From NCBI RefSeq assembly GCF_963924675.1, contig NC_089238.1, positions 46,642,879 to 46,706,878 on the forward strand: a stretch of DNA of 64,000 nt, in the 5' to 3' direction. A program made the position numbers and the translations under genes. How positions within the stretch are numbered: position 1 is the stretch's first letter; the number at the start of each line of letters is the position of its first letter. Under the pieces are notes generated by a model. The model saw only the letters and a program-made list of their open reading frames with translations. It had not been told where the DNA came from and searched no databases. This document shows, piece by piece, positions 43,638-54,050 of this stretch. Source of the DNA: Phocoena phocoena. Lineage: Eukaryota > Chordata > Mammalia > Artiodactyla > Phocoenidae.

Positions 43638-43847
43638 AAGAACTCCTACAACTCAACAACAACAAGAAGTAACCCGACTAAAAACTAGGCAAAGGACTTG
43701 AATAGACTTTCCTCCAAAGGCATACAAATGGCTAATAAGCACATGAAGATGCTCAAATCAGTAATAATCAGGGAAATGTAAATCAAAACCACAATGAGAT
43801 ATCACTTCACATCCATTAGAATATTATTTAAAAAATTAAAAAATAGG

Positions 43848-43995
43848 GAATTCGCTGGCAGTCCAGTGGTTAGGACTCAGTGCTTTCACTGCCATGGCCC
43901 AGGTTCAATCCGTGGTTGGGGAACTAAGATCCCGCAAGCTGCGGGGCATGGCCAAAAATAAATTAATTAATTAATTTAATTTAATTTTTAAAAAC
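43848..43995 (+). mobile_element. CHR-type SINE, older short copy, inside L1
   Basis: 'gggaattcgctggcagtcca' to 'gcatggccaaaaataaatta'; TTAA-rich tail. The flanking A/T-rich repeat is too simple to be a certain TSD. Confidence 0.9.
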
Positions 43996-44342
43996 TTAAA
44001 AGTAACAAGTGTTGGAGAGGATGTGAAGAAACTGGAACTTTGTGCACTGCTGGTGGGAATGTAAAATGGTGCAACCACTGCAGAAAACAGTATGGTCATA
44101 CATTCAAAAAATTAAAAACAATTATGATATTATCCAGCAATTCTATTGATACTTCTAAGTGTATGTATATCCAAAAGAATTGAAAGCAGGGTCTCAGATA
44201 TTTGTATACCCATGTTCATAGCAGCATTATTCACAACAGCTGAAAGGTGCAAGCAACCCAAGTTGCTTGATGGCTGAATGGATAAATAAAATGTAGTCTA
44301 CACATACAACAGAATATTATTCAGCTTTAAAAAGGAAGGAGG

Positions 44343-44618
44343 GGCTTCCCTGGTGGCGCAGTGGTTGAGAATCTGCCTGCCAATGCAGGGGACACGGGTT
44401 CAAGCCCTGGTCCAGGAGGATCCCACATGCTGTGGAGCGGCTGGGCCTGTGAGCCACAACTACTGAGCCTGCGCATCTGGTACCTGTGCTCCGCAACAAG
44501 AGAGGCCGCGATAGTGAGTGGCCCCCGCTTGCTGCAACTAGAGAAAGCCCTCGCACAGAAACAAAGACGCAACACAGCCAAAAATAAATATAAAAAAAAA
44601 TAAAACTTTAAAAAAAAA
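44343..44618 (+). mobile_element. CHR-type SINE, long form, inside L1
   Basis: The TSD aaaaaggaaggagg is at 44329-44342 and 44619-44632. An internal segment between 'cgatagtgag' and 'tggcccccgc' is shortened relative to the copy at 22915. Confidence 0.95.
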
Positions 44619-45080
44619 AAAAAGGAAGGAGGTTCTGACACATGCTACAACATGGATGAAACTTGAAGACACTAAGTGAAATAAGCCAGACACAAAAGGA
44701 CAAATATTGTACAATTCCACTATTATATGAGGTACTAGAGTAGTCAGATTCACAGACAGAAAACAGAATGGTGATTACCAGGGGCTAGGGAGAGGGAGGA
44801 TGGGTAGTTATTGTTTAATGGCTATGGTTTCAGTTGGGATGATGAAAAGTTCTAGAGATGGATGGTGGTGATGGTTTCACAACAATGTGAATATACTTAA
44901 TTCATTTTGAACTGTAGACCTAAAAAATGTTTAATAATGGTAAATTCTATGTTACGTATATTTTACCACAATAAAAAAAATGGATGACACAGTTTTGAGT
45001 TCTTTTTGAATTTGTATGTTGCTGGTACGATAATAAAACAAGCAGTTGGGTAGATTCCAAGTATGAAAACAAACTATACA

Positions 45081-45267
45081 TGGGACTTCCCTGGTGGTCC
45101 AGTGGGTAAGACTCTGTGCTTCCAATGCAGGGGGCCCGGGTTTGCTCTCTGGTGGGGGAACTAGCTCCCACATGCATGCCACAACTAAGAGTCTGCATGC
45201 CGCAACTAAAAGATCCCACACCTAAGACCCGGCAGAGCCAAAATAAATAAATATTTTTTTTAAAAAA
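45081..45267 (+). mobile_element. CHR-type SINE, CAACTAAG-repeat form
   Basis: Only two to three internal units. The TSD gaaaacaaactataca is at 45065-45080 and 45268-45283. Confidence 0.94.
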
Positions 45268-45374
45268 GAAAACAAACTATACAAAACCCAGACACTCCTT
45301 GTTTGCATTAGTGGCAGAGAAACTTAAAATAATTTAAGTATCTAATTACTCATAGCCAATAAAAAGTTACTTTC

Positions 45375-45520
45375 TTTTTTCATTCAGGATTTATTGAGCA
45401 TATAAGATGCACTCGGCTAGGAAGTGGGAATACAACAGTTGTGTTGCTGTGAGCATGCACATACACCCAGAGCCTAAGAGGCCAGGTGCTACTAGTCAGA
45501 CACAAAATCAGGTGACACAA
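45375..45520 (-). mobile_element. L2 LINE 3' end fragment
   Basis: Plus strand 'tcattcaggatttattgagc atataagatgcactcggcta ggaagtgggaatacaacagt' is a reverse-complemented L2 terminus. Confidence 0.55.
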
Positions 45521-46089
45521 TGATAAAGTTTAGGCATTTTATGACGTATTGAAAAACTTCTAGCTGGAGAGAGAAGGTTCACTCTTGCAGTCCTCACATT
45601 TTGCATTCCTAAAGCTGTAATTCTTCTTTACAGAAGTTACTATGTTGCTTTTCCCAACTGTTCTGCATCTATTCCAGAATGGCATTTAAACCATTGTTTT
45701 GTCTACTTTCTTATAGGCAACCAGGCTTACTAAATATTATTTGTGGGGCACAAAGCTCCAAGTGTTTGGCTCCACCCCCAAACTACCTTGCAATGCTAAA
45801 CAACATGGTGACAATTTAGTAAATGACTACACAATTACTTTGAACAATAGGGATAAACATCTATTTACTTTGACTGAAATTTAACTTAAGAATGAAACAG
45901 TTCTGAGGAAGGAAAAAAAAAGAAGAAAAGCAGAATAATCTTTACTCTGTGGGTTGTAAGTTAAACCTAAGATGGCAACTCTCTTGAGAACTGGTAAGGT
46001 CTGTGAAATTCCAAAGGGCTATAGTCTTTAAGTTCTCCCAAAAAAATTACAAATCATGTTTTCTGACACCAAACTGATTTGAATCTCCT
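45521..46089. other. unassigned unique sequence
   Basis: Nothing recognised. Confidence 0.5.
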
Positions 46090-47145
46090 CCTCCTTTCTT
46101 TCTTTATAAGCATTTATATTTACCTTCTTACTCACCAGCATCTCCTATCTTTTACCTTCTACTTGTTCCTTTCTCTCTGCCTTTAAACTAAAATGAATTT
46201 CCTTAATCTTGAAAAATCTTTAACTGAGATGGCCTCCCTTCCACATATTCTCACCTCTTGTCACTATCACACTTCTGAAATAGACTAATATAGTTTCAAA
46301 TAGTCCAAATCTGGGTTCTACAGAACCTGTTCTATCTCTGTTTTACAAAAACCCATGCTCTTTTCTCAGTCATTAATCTTAACTGTGTTATTTACCCTAG
46401 TGATTACTACTACCTCCTTTCAAATGTCCCTTTCCTTGGTTCCCACAACTAAAATTTTCCTCCTTGGCCTCCACAATTAAAAACTCTTCTAAATCTTCTT
46501 TTAAGTCTCAACCATTCCTTCTATTCCCTGTAATTCCCTCAACAAGCTTCTTTCCAACCTTCAATTGTGAGCATTCCCCAGGGCTCAGTCCTTGGAATCA
46601 TACTCTTCTATTTATACATTCTTTAAGAGGGCTCAACCATTTTCATACCTCCAACTACAGCCTTTTAAGCTGAATGACTAAAATTTAGATTCAGTTCAAG
46701 ATCTAGTTCCAAATTTACACCCTCTTACTGGAAATTGCTTGATATGCCTGTCTGTCACTTCAAATTCAACACAAGCTAAGAACTATATATTTTTGGAGGG
46801 AGCCTAACAGATAAACTTTAACCTCTCTTCACTTGGTTAAATTCTACTGTTCCTTCAGCTCAGCCAATGTCTTCTCAGGAAAATATTTCCTGACTCTCTG
46901 ATTAGCCAAATGTCCACATAGATCTCTTTCAAACCATTTATTGTAGCTATAATTTTCCATTTATTTTGCGATTCTTTAATGGCTATCTCCTCCACTAGAT
47001 GGAAAGCCCCATGAGAACAAGGATCATGCCTTTTAGGAGTAGGAGATGAGTGGTATGATAATCTCCATATTCCCAATACCTACCATTAAGTTTCAGACAT
47101 GTAGTAAATAACAGTTATCCAAAATCTGGCAAATGAATGAACAAA
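46090..47145 (+). mobile_element. L2 LINE, long decayed fragment
   Basis: C/T-rich strand with L2 landmarks in order: 'caaccttcaattgtgagcat', 'cacttcaaattcaacacaag', 'tgttccttcagctcagccaa', 'aaaatatttcctgactctct' and the end 'atggaaagccccatgagaac aaggatcatgcc ... tagtaaataacag'. No intact reading frame. Confidence 0.65.
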
Positions 47146-47164
47146 AGCACTCAAGTTTTCCTAA

Positions 47165-47420
47165 GTAATGAGGCTCCCTTCAATCCCATTGCCATCTCCA
47201 TTGCTACTAGTCCACTGTGGTCCACAGTTTAATTACAAAAGCAGCTTATTCAGTGAGTTCCTTCAGATCTTCCTTACTTCAATCCACACTGCTACAAAAA
47301 TAATTTCCCCCCCAAAAATAATAATAATAATTTCCCTAACTAATTTGCCATGCCATTCTCCTACCCAATAATATTCAGTGACTTCCCATTTCCCTCAAAA
47401 ACAAATCTAAGCTAATGCAG
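47165..47420 (+). mobile_element. second L2 LINE fragment
   Basis: 'catctccattgctactagtc', 'caatccacactgctacaaaa' and 'attcagtgacttcccatttc' correspond to an upstream part of L2, placed after the first fragment's 3' end, so it is a separate or rearranged copy. Confidence 0.55.
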
Positions 47421-48294
47421 ACATTTCACTAAAGAGCTCAATTTGCCAAGAACAACTAATGTCAGCTGCTCAGGGCAGTTCTCCCATTGGCCGTGGCATT
47501 GAAAAACAATGACTAATTCTTCTCTTTGACTCTCCTTTATTTTAAGTTCCTTGCAGACCTCCACCAGCATTATTACCTTGAAAATGTTACTATTAATTGC
47601 ATCACAAAGGCCTAACATTAAGTAACCAAGTTTTGCTGACAAAACATTTACAAACTATCTCTTAGGGTGTTTCTTACAAGTATGATTAATATTATTATTT
47701 ATAACACTGTTATCAAGTAGAGTTTCAGACAGCTGCATTTTATAAATTTGTCCTTAAATTCCAATGCTCACAGATTCAAAATTCTAAATAAAATTATGGC
47801 AAATTAATTTAGCTATCTAAAATAACAGATGAACTCTGGTTCAACATTAGGAAAAAAATCTGTTAAAAAAATATAGCCCATTAAGAAACTTCAAGTTTCT
47901 TTTTCAAGGGATAGTTTCTGTACAAAATAGAATTTACAAAATATATACCTAAAAATAAGAAAAAAATTCAACTATAATGTGTTATCATGCTATGATACTA
48001 ATGAAATTTAATAGTATGTAATACAATCAAGTGGCTTAGTTTTTCTTATTTAAGTCCAATCATTTAAACTGGGTTTTCTAAAGGTAAGTATAAGACAGAT
48101 TATTCATATCATTTATAGTAAGAGCCACACAGAACAAAATATTAACAAGCTTTCAAAAGATTCTTTATTTTCAAAACACATATAACACTTCTAAGTGATT
48201 TAATCCCATGTCTGCAGAGTTTTATGCATGCTTCAATACAAAGAACTTCCTGAACTGAAAAACTGTATTATTAAAGTTAGAGTACCTCTGAATT
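47421..48294. other. unassigned sequence
   Basis: A/T-rich; nothing recognised. Confidence 0.5.
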
Positions 48295-48739
48295 AGAAAA
48301 AGCATAGACAGAACAAGATGGTGGACGACAGAGACAAGGAAGGCACAGAGAGATCAGAACAATTATCAGGTCACTAGGATGCTGCCCTAGTGAAGGAGAG
48401 CTACATGATCTGACTGCAGACGTAGAGGAAGAAGAATCCACTGGATACAGTGAATTTGAAAAATTTCTTCCTGATGACTGAAGTACTACTGGAAAGAAGA
48501 TACAGACCAATTCCGAAAGATCTACTTCTTCAAGCTTTTGAGGTATTAGATCCAGCTAAACATGGGTTTCTTTCTAAGGAAGAACTGATTAACTATATGA
48601 CTGAAGAAGGTCAGCCTTTTTCTCAGGAGGAAATGGAAGAAATGTCTGCTGCAATTGATCCAGAATCAAATTCATTACAAGGACTATATAACAATGATGG
48701 TGATAGATGAAAATTAAACACTCTAAAGACTTCATTTCT

Positions 48740-48902
48740 TTCTTTCTTTTCTTTTTTTTTTTTTTAATATTTATCTATTTATTTTTGGTTGCACTGGGTC
48801 TTAGTTGCAGCATGCGGGATCTAGTTTCCCAACCAGGGGTCGAACCCAAGCCCCCTGCACTGAGAGCGCAGAGTCTTACCCACTGGACCACCAGGGAAGT
48901 CT
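48740..48902 (-). mobile_element. CHR-type SINE in the EFCAB2 retrocopy
   Basis: Plus strand: T-run tail, 'gcactgggtcttagttgcag' to 'ggaccaccagggaagtct'. The 19-bp TSD ctctaaagacttcatttct is at 48721-48739 and 48903-48921, with no mismatch. Confidence 0.96.
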
Positions 48903-48954
48903 CTCTAAAGACTTCATTTCTAACTGAAAGGATAATTTTGAGAATTGCTTGTCC

Positions 48955-49700
48955 TTATACATATTCCTGTAAGCACAGCTTTAGTCACATCCAAGTTTTG
49001 GTATGTAATATTTTTATTATCATTCAGTTCAAATTATTTCCTAACTCCAATTGTGATTTGTTTTTTGGGGGGTTACTTAGAAGTAGTGTATTTTATAACT
49101 TCTAGTTACTTTTTTGTTACTGATTTGTAGCTTAACTACAAGTCAAGAAACACACTTTGTATAATTTTAAAACTTTGAAATTTGTTAAAATTTGCCTTAT
49201 AGCACAATATGGTCAGTTTTAAAAATGTTCCAAGTGTGCTTGAAAATAATTTGTAATTTAAAGTTTTGGAGTATAATGACTATATATCTGCTTGTTGAAT
49301 CAAATTTGCTGCTCATGTTATTTAAGTTTCTTATATCCTTACTAATTTTTTGGGGTGGGTGTCTCCTGGTTCTGAAAGCAGTATCCTCTATCAGTGAATG
49401 ACAGCAGTATGTTAAATCTCCTATTATGATAGTGAATTTCGCTATTTTTTCCTTGTAGCTCTGTTGCTCTATATAAGTTGAAGTTAAGTACATACAAATT
49501 TAAAACTTCCTGGTAAATTGGACTTGTTGATATGAAGTGCCCTTGTTTATTTCTAGTAATGCTTTTGCTTTCAAGTCTACTATATCTGTTATTATATAAT
49601 TTCTTTTTGGTTTATATTTGCACAGTATATCTTTTCCAATTCTTTTACTTTCAACCTTTTTGTACCATTATGTTTTACTTTTTTAATAAATTTTTAAAAA
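48955..49700 (-). mobile_element. L1 LINE ORF2 fragment
   Basis: The plus strand follows reverse-complemented ORF2: 'agcacagctttagtcacatc', 'tagtgtattttataacttct', 'aatgttccaagtgtgcttga', 'aaatctcctattatgatagt', 'cttgttgatatgaagtgccc'. Heavily diverged. Confidence 0.78.
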
Positions 49701-49911
49701 TTAAAAAAAAGAAAAACAATCTTTTAACCTTATATTTATATAGGAATATATTAACAGAAGTGTTCCAAAATTGTATGAAATTCCTGAAATTCTAAGATGC
49801 CCTGATATAATGTTATCAGTCCTAATTTAACAATTTATGTCACAGAAATAAGCAGATCTGTTTGCTAATCCCATTATAATGATCTCTCATTAGGTCTTTA
49901 ATAATAAACAT

Positions 49912-50160
49912 TTTCAGGAGGGAGGGACAAACTGGGAGATTGGGATTCACATATACACATTACTATACAGAAAACAGATAACTAATAAGAACCTGTGGTA
50001 CTCTACTCAATACTCTGTAATGGCCTGTATGGGAAAAGAATCTTTAAAAAAAAAAAAAAAAAAAAAAAAGGTGGATATATGTAACTGATTCACTTTGCTG
50101 TACACCTGAAATGAACCCATTCTGTAAATCAAGTATACTCCAAAAAAATTTTTTAAAAAA
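49912..50160 (+). mobile_element. L1 LINE 3' end
   Basis: 'ggagggacaaactgggagat tgggattcacatatacacat', 'actctactcaatactctgta atggcctgtatgggaaaaga', an A24 run, 'actgattcactttgctgtac acctgaa' and the A-rich end are a typical ungulate/cetacean L1 terminus. Confidence 0.85.
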
Positions 50161-50382
50161 AGTATTGCTTGTCCTTAATTTCACACTTTATCTTATAATT
50201 CCTACATATGCTAATTAATGCCTTGTGACAACAATTTCAAAATACTTTGTTTTTTAAAGGTGATCATAACAGTTTAAAACAAATTTATTTAGTATGTCTA
50301 GCCTTATGGAGTGACAAATTGCTAATTATTTTTAAACTATTCTTAAAATATTAAAAAAAAAGAAAAGAAAAGAAAAAGCATG

Positions 50383-50690
50383 GGGCTTCCTTGGTGGCAC
50401 AGTGGTTAAGAATCTGCCTGCCAACACAGGGGACATGGGTTCGAGCCCTGGTCTGGGAGGATCCCACATGCCGCAGAGCAACTGGGCCCGTGCGCCACAA
50501 CTACTGAGCCTGCGCTCTAGGGTCTGCAAGCCACAACTATAGAAGCCCGTGCACCCTAGAGCCCGTGCTCCACAACAAGAGAAGCCACCACAATGAGAAG
50601 CCCGCGCACTGCAACAAAGAGTGTCTCCCGCTCACCGCAACTAGAGAAAGCCCACGCGCAACAGACCCAACACAGCCAAAAAAAAAAAAC
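50383..50690 (+). mobile_element. CHR-type SINE, long form
   Basis: Head 'ggggcttccttggtggcaca'; complete body; A12 tail. It stands directly beside the 3' end of the EFCAB2 retrocopy, whose A-rich tail may have been its target. Confidence 0.92.
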
Positions 50691-51150
50691 AAACTTAAAT
50701 GACCTCTTGGCAAAAAGCAGTCATTACAAATACCAACAACATTTTAACATATAGCCAATCATATTAAATTGACTCTTAGAAAGCTCCAGCTGACAGCCAT
50801 CTTCTGAATCCAGGAAATATAGTCACTGCACACAGCAAGAATAAACCTATGTCCAGACTTTAGCATGTCAATGGAAGTGATTTATTATCACAAAAGACTG
50901 AGCTCTAAATCATCCAGTGGAGAAAAATAATGGAATTTTTAAAAAAGCACACTAAACATACACATCAAAAGGTTGACAACATCCTACACAGGTTATTATT
51001 ATAACTAAATTATTAAACAACTATTTTGGATGACGGAGGATACTAGCTCAGAGGAACAAATACTCTGCGCTTTTGCTACACTCTACTTGCTACGTTCTAA
51101 TTAATCTAAAAAATGAACCTATTATTATCTCAATATAATCTATAAATCAC
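50691..51150. other. unassigned unique sequence
   Basis: Nothing recognised. Confidence 0.5.
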
Positions 51151-51156
51151 CATTGC

Positions 51157-51408
51157 ATGGCATCGTTAAACTCAGCAAAAGTTCCAACATGTATCAGTTT
51201 GAAATGCCATGCCATGTTGCAGGGTCAGCCATTGAGGAGACAGCTCAATTTCCCAAGCTTGGTATATCTTGAATCATCTGGAATTCCTTTTAGGTTACAT
51301 AAACTTATAATAATGGAAAGGCCAGATCTAGAAAAAGATGACCGTGAAAATAAACATCTTCAGAAACTGAGGAAAAAAGCAAAGTCTAAGGATTTTGGCT
51401 CATCATAG
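51157..51408 (+). other. unrecognised 83-codon open frame
   Basis: The frame ends in a charged, lysine-rich stretch (DLEKDDRENKHLQKLRKKAK then SKDFGSS and a stop), predicted to be helical. It is outside any repeat I can see. A 'ttccttttag' resembling a splice acceptor stands before codon 47. I recognise no family. It could be a chance frame, a pseudogene piece or a terminal exon; there is no polyadenylation signal close by to decide. Confidence 0.25.
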
Positions 51409-51639
51409 CAGAATGAGCAGACCTGCTTCAGAAAAAGACACTGGTTTTCCCAACCACCTTGAGGAGGAAAAAAAAAGACTAACACAAAATAAATGCAGTT
51501 GTTTTTGACTAAGATACAATTTCTCTTTTCTTTCTTTTTTTTTTAAAGTTCTGGCAGTAGGAGAGTGTTTTGTTTTTATTAAGCCCAAGAAAAGCTATGA
51601 ACTAAAACTGACTTGGAATACAATTTTTTCATATAGCTT

Positions 51640-51792
51640 ACAGTAAATGTTTAAAACGTTATTTATGTGATAAAGCAAGTAGAGCAAATTGTTAATGGTA
51701 AAATTTTAGTGGTCGGGTATATGGGTGATCAATGTATGATTTTTTAAAACTGTTCTGTATCTTTGAAATTTTCCATAATAAAATGAGGGCTA
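51640..51792 (+). mobile_element. L1M-type LINE 3' tail
   Basis: 'gtggtcgggtatatgggtga tcaatgtatg', 'ttctgtatctttgaaatttt ccataataaaatg' is the familiar L1M terminus. Confidence 0.6.
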
Positions 51793-51794
51793 AA

Positions 51795-51890
51795 ACTAAA
51801 TCTACCTCTTAGAGTAACAGTGGTGATTAAATAAGACTATGTATACAAGCACATAGGAGTTGCCCAATAAATGTTAATCTACTTCCTCAT
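51795..51890 (+). mobile_element. MIR 3' fragment
   Basis: 'ctcttagagtaacagtggtg attaaataagac ... gttgcccaataaatgttaat' matches the MIR 3' half. Confidence 0.45.
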
Positions 51891-52390
51891 CTCTTTCGAA
51901 CAAAGTCACTTATCCAAAGAATGAGCTGCCACAGAACTCAAGAACTTCAGGTTCTAGCAATATATATGTTCAGAAATTGAAAAGTCTTCAACAATAAACA
52001 TGAAGTTCTTTCAAAGGCATAGATGAATTCAGGAGAAAGAGGAATCCCCTAGGTGCCAGGAAAAGGAGGGAGGGAAGATTAAAAGCCATGGCACCAGAAG
52101 CAGAGGAAGGAAGAAGGGGGACTGTTCCATTAACCTAGGGCTTGGGGCTTAATGCCAGGCATAGGACACAAGGTCTTGACCCTTAGCAAGTATAAAACTG
52201 GAACTGAGATCACTACACAAGGCTGAAACTGCTTCCATACTTTAAATCAAAGAGATCATAACACTGAAAACTGATCACATGGAAGTATTTCCACACATTT
52301 AGAGCAAAGAAAAATCTGATTGCTTATAAACAACTGTCATCTTCCTAGAGAAAATGGGAAGGAACATAACTGCTTGATATGACAAATAAA
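51891..52390. other. unassigned sequence
   Basis: Nothing recognised. Confidence 0.45.
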
Positions 52391-53190
52391 AGGCTGGCAC
52401 ATGAACTTGACCTGACTTGCCCAGATAACTGTGATACAACTTGTTAGTTGTCTTGCTAGCATTTTGTGCTCCCCTTTTCATAGTGGGGAGCTGTCACTAG
52501 AAGTGCATTACCCAGTCCCCTGTGTATCTAGGTGCTGCATGTGAAGACTTCTCACCTGTGGAATGTGAACAAAAGAGTTGATCACCTCGAGGCCAGGGCT
52601 TTTAAGAACTTGTGGTTGGGGGACTTCCCTGCTGGTGCAGTAGTTAAGAATCCGCCTGCCAATGCAGGGAACACGGGTTCGAGCCCTGGTCCAGGAAGAT
52701 CCCACATGCCGCGAAGCAGCTAAGCCCATGAGCCACAACTACTGAAGCCCACATGCCTAGAGCCCGTGCTCCACTACAAGAGAAGCCACCGCAATGAGAA
52801 ATGAAAAGCCTGAGCACCGCAGTGAAGAGCAGCCCCCGCTCGCCACAACTAGAGAAAGCTCACGTGCACCATCGAAGACCCAACGCAGCCAAAAATATTA
52901 AAAAAAAAGTACTTGTGGTTGAATTTTATGGTATGTGAATTATATGGAAGGAAGGGTAATAAGGACTTAAAAAAAAAAAAAAAGCAGCAGGCAGGGTTTC
53001 TAATTCTCTTGTCTGCCTGAAAGCGGAAGACTCTAAAGCCCTAGGAAATAAGACTACAAGCTGGGAGGAACCAGGGTCTCCCGATCACCAGATGGCTGAC
53101 AGTCTTTCACAAATTCTCTTGCGCTAAGCCACTGGTAGTTTTGGGTTTGGTATGGCAGTTAGTTTTGCCCTGAATAATACATTAAGGAAA
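52391..53190 (+). mobile_element. MLT1-type LTR (ERVL-MaLR), split by a SINE
   Basis: Left part 'tttgtgctccccttttcata ... agaagtgcattacccagtcc ... ggtgctgcatgtgaagactt'. Right part ends 'cttgcgctaagccactggta gttttgggtttggtatggca', the MaLR LTR terminus. The SINE at 52619-52909 separates them. Confidence 0.65.
52619..52909 (+). mobile_element. CHR-type SINE, long form
   Basis: Head 'gggacttccctgctggtgca'. Direct repeat acttgtggttg at about 52608-52618 and 52911-52921. Confidence 0.94.
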
Positions 53191-53410
53191 TCTTTTATCT
53201 TCTGAGTTCGTGAAAGGCTTGGCTCAGCCCAGTTACAAACAAGCTGACCTTGGCACAAAATGAAATTATACCTGTGGAACTCTCATACTAAGATAGTTTA
53301 GTCAACATGAGCAATGGGAAAAAAAAGGTCTTTATCTTAATTAAAAAAAAAAAGTTAAACGGGTAACACATACATACAGCTCAAATATTTTTTTAAAAAA
53401 TCAAAAATAT

Positions 53411-53532
53411 AGGGAATTCCCTGGTGGTCAGTGGTTAGGACTCGGCACTTCCACTGCCGTGGGCCTGGGTTCAATCCCTGGTTGGGGAACTACGGTCCCA
53501 CAAGCCGCACGGTGCAGCCAAAAAGAAAAAAA
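53411..53532 (+). mobile_element. CHR-type SINE, older short copy
   Basis: 'gggaattccctggtggtcag' to 'cacggtgcagccaaaaagaa'. The TSD atcaaaaatat is at 53400-53410 and 53533-53543. Confidence 0.92.
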
Positions 53533-53543
53533 ATCAAAAATAT

Positions 53544-54050
53544 TAAGAATAGAGTGGAAAGTTTCCCACCCATTTTTATCCTCCATTAGCCTTAATTTCT
53601 TCTGTACCCTTCTGGAGTATTCTAATGCAAATACAAGCAAATATTAATAAATACTATTCTTATTTTTCCCCTTTGATTGTAAAAAAGGTAGTATACTATA
53701 CAAAGTGGTAACTTTACTTTCTTAATTTAGTCACAGATCTTGGAGCTCTTTCCATACCTGACATAAAGAGTTTCTTTTCCACAGTAATACAATAGTTCAC
53801 TGTATTGATGCACAATAAATTTATTTAATCACTTCCTTATTGAAGGGCGTTAGGTTGCTTCCAATTGTTTGCTATTACCAAAAAAAAAAAAAAAAACTTC
53901 AATTAAATACCTCCTACACACTGATCATACTGTTATGTATAAATTTTCAGAAGTAGGATTGTTACCGCAAAAGATAGATATATACATTTACAATTTTAAT
54001 AAATAATGCTTAATCTCCTTTTCTAACAAATTCTTCTATTCATTTCCATT
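53544..54050. other. unassigned, possibly L1-related
   Basis: 'tattgatgcacaataaattt atttaatcacttccttattg aagggcgttaggttgcttcc' resembles reverse-complemented L1 ('ttgatgggcatttaggttg' type). A short minus-strand L1 piece at about 53700-54010 is possible. Confidence 0.45.

Larger units (their letters stand above)
42990..44985 (+). mobile_element. L1 LINE, ORF2 C-terminus and 3' UTR, hosting three SINEs
   Basis: Order of landmarks: 'caacaaatggtgttggaaaa', 'tggatgagacctaaatgtaa', 'aactggactacatcaaaata', 'gaaatgtaaatcaaaaccac', 'gtgcactgctggtgggaatg', 'aacatggatgaaacttgaag' and the end 'attttaccacaataaaaaaa'. Codons are decayed. SINEs at 43429, 43848 and 44343 interrupt it. Confidence 0.88.
48306..50370 (+). 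pseudogene. EFCAB2: processed pseudogene of EFCAB2 (DRC8), internally deleted
   Basis: EFCAB2 is an EF-hand protein of the ciliary nexin-dynein regulatory complex. The coding-equivalent part runs 48318-48717 without introns. It starts with MVDDRDKEG-like sequence, then drops about 85 nt of the expected mRNA. It resumes at the 'attatcaggtcactaggatg ctgccc' segment and continues through ERRYRPIPKDLLLQAFEVLD and YMTEEGQPFSQEEMEE to MMVIDEN and TAA. A 2-nt deletion after 'tttcttcct', a further deletion near 48672 and several stops disable it. The 3' UTR is interrupted by a SINE (48740-48902) and L1 sequence (48955-50160). A probable TSD agaaaaagcat is at 48295-48305 and 50371-50381, preceded by an A-rich tail. 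Confidence 0.88.

Noticed and set aside
49532..49795. 87-codon hydrophobic frame resembling a membrane protein
   Set aside because: It is antisense L1 ORF2, whose T-rich strand gives Leu/Phe-rich translations.
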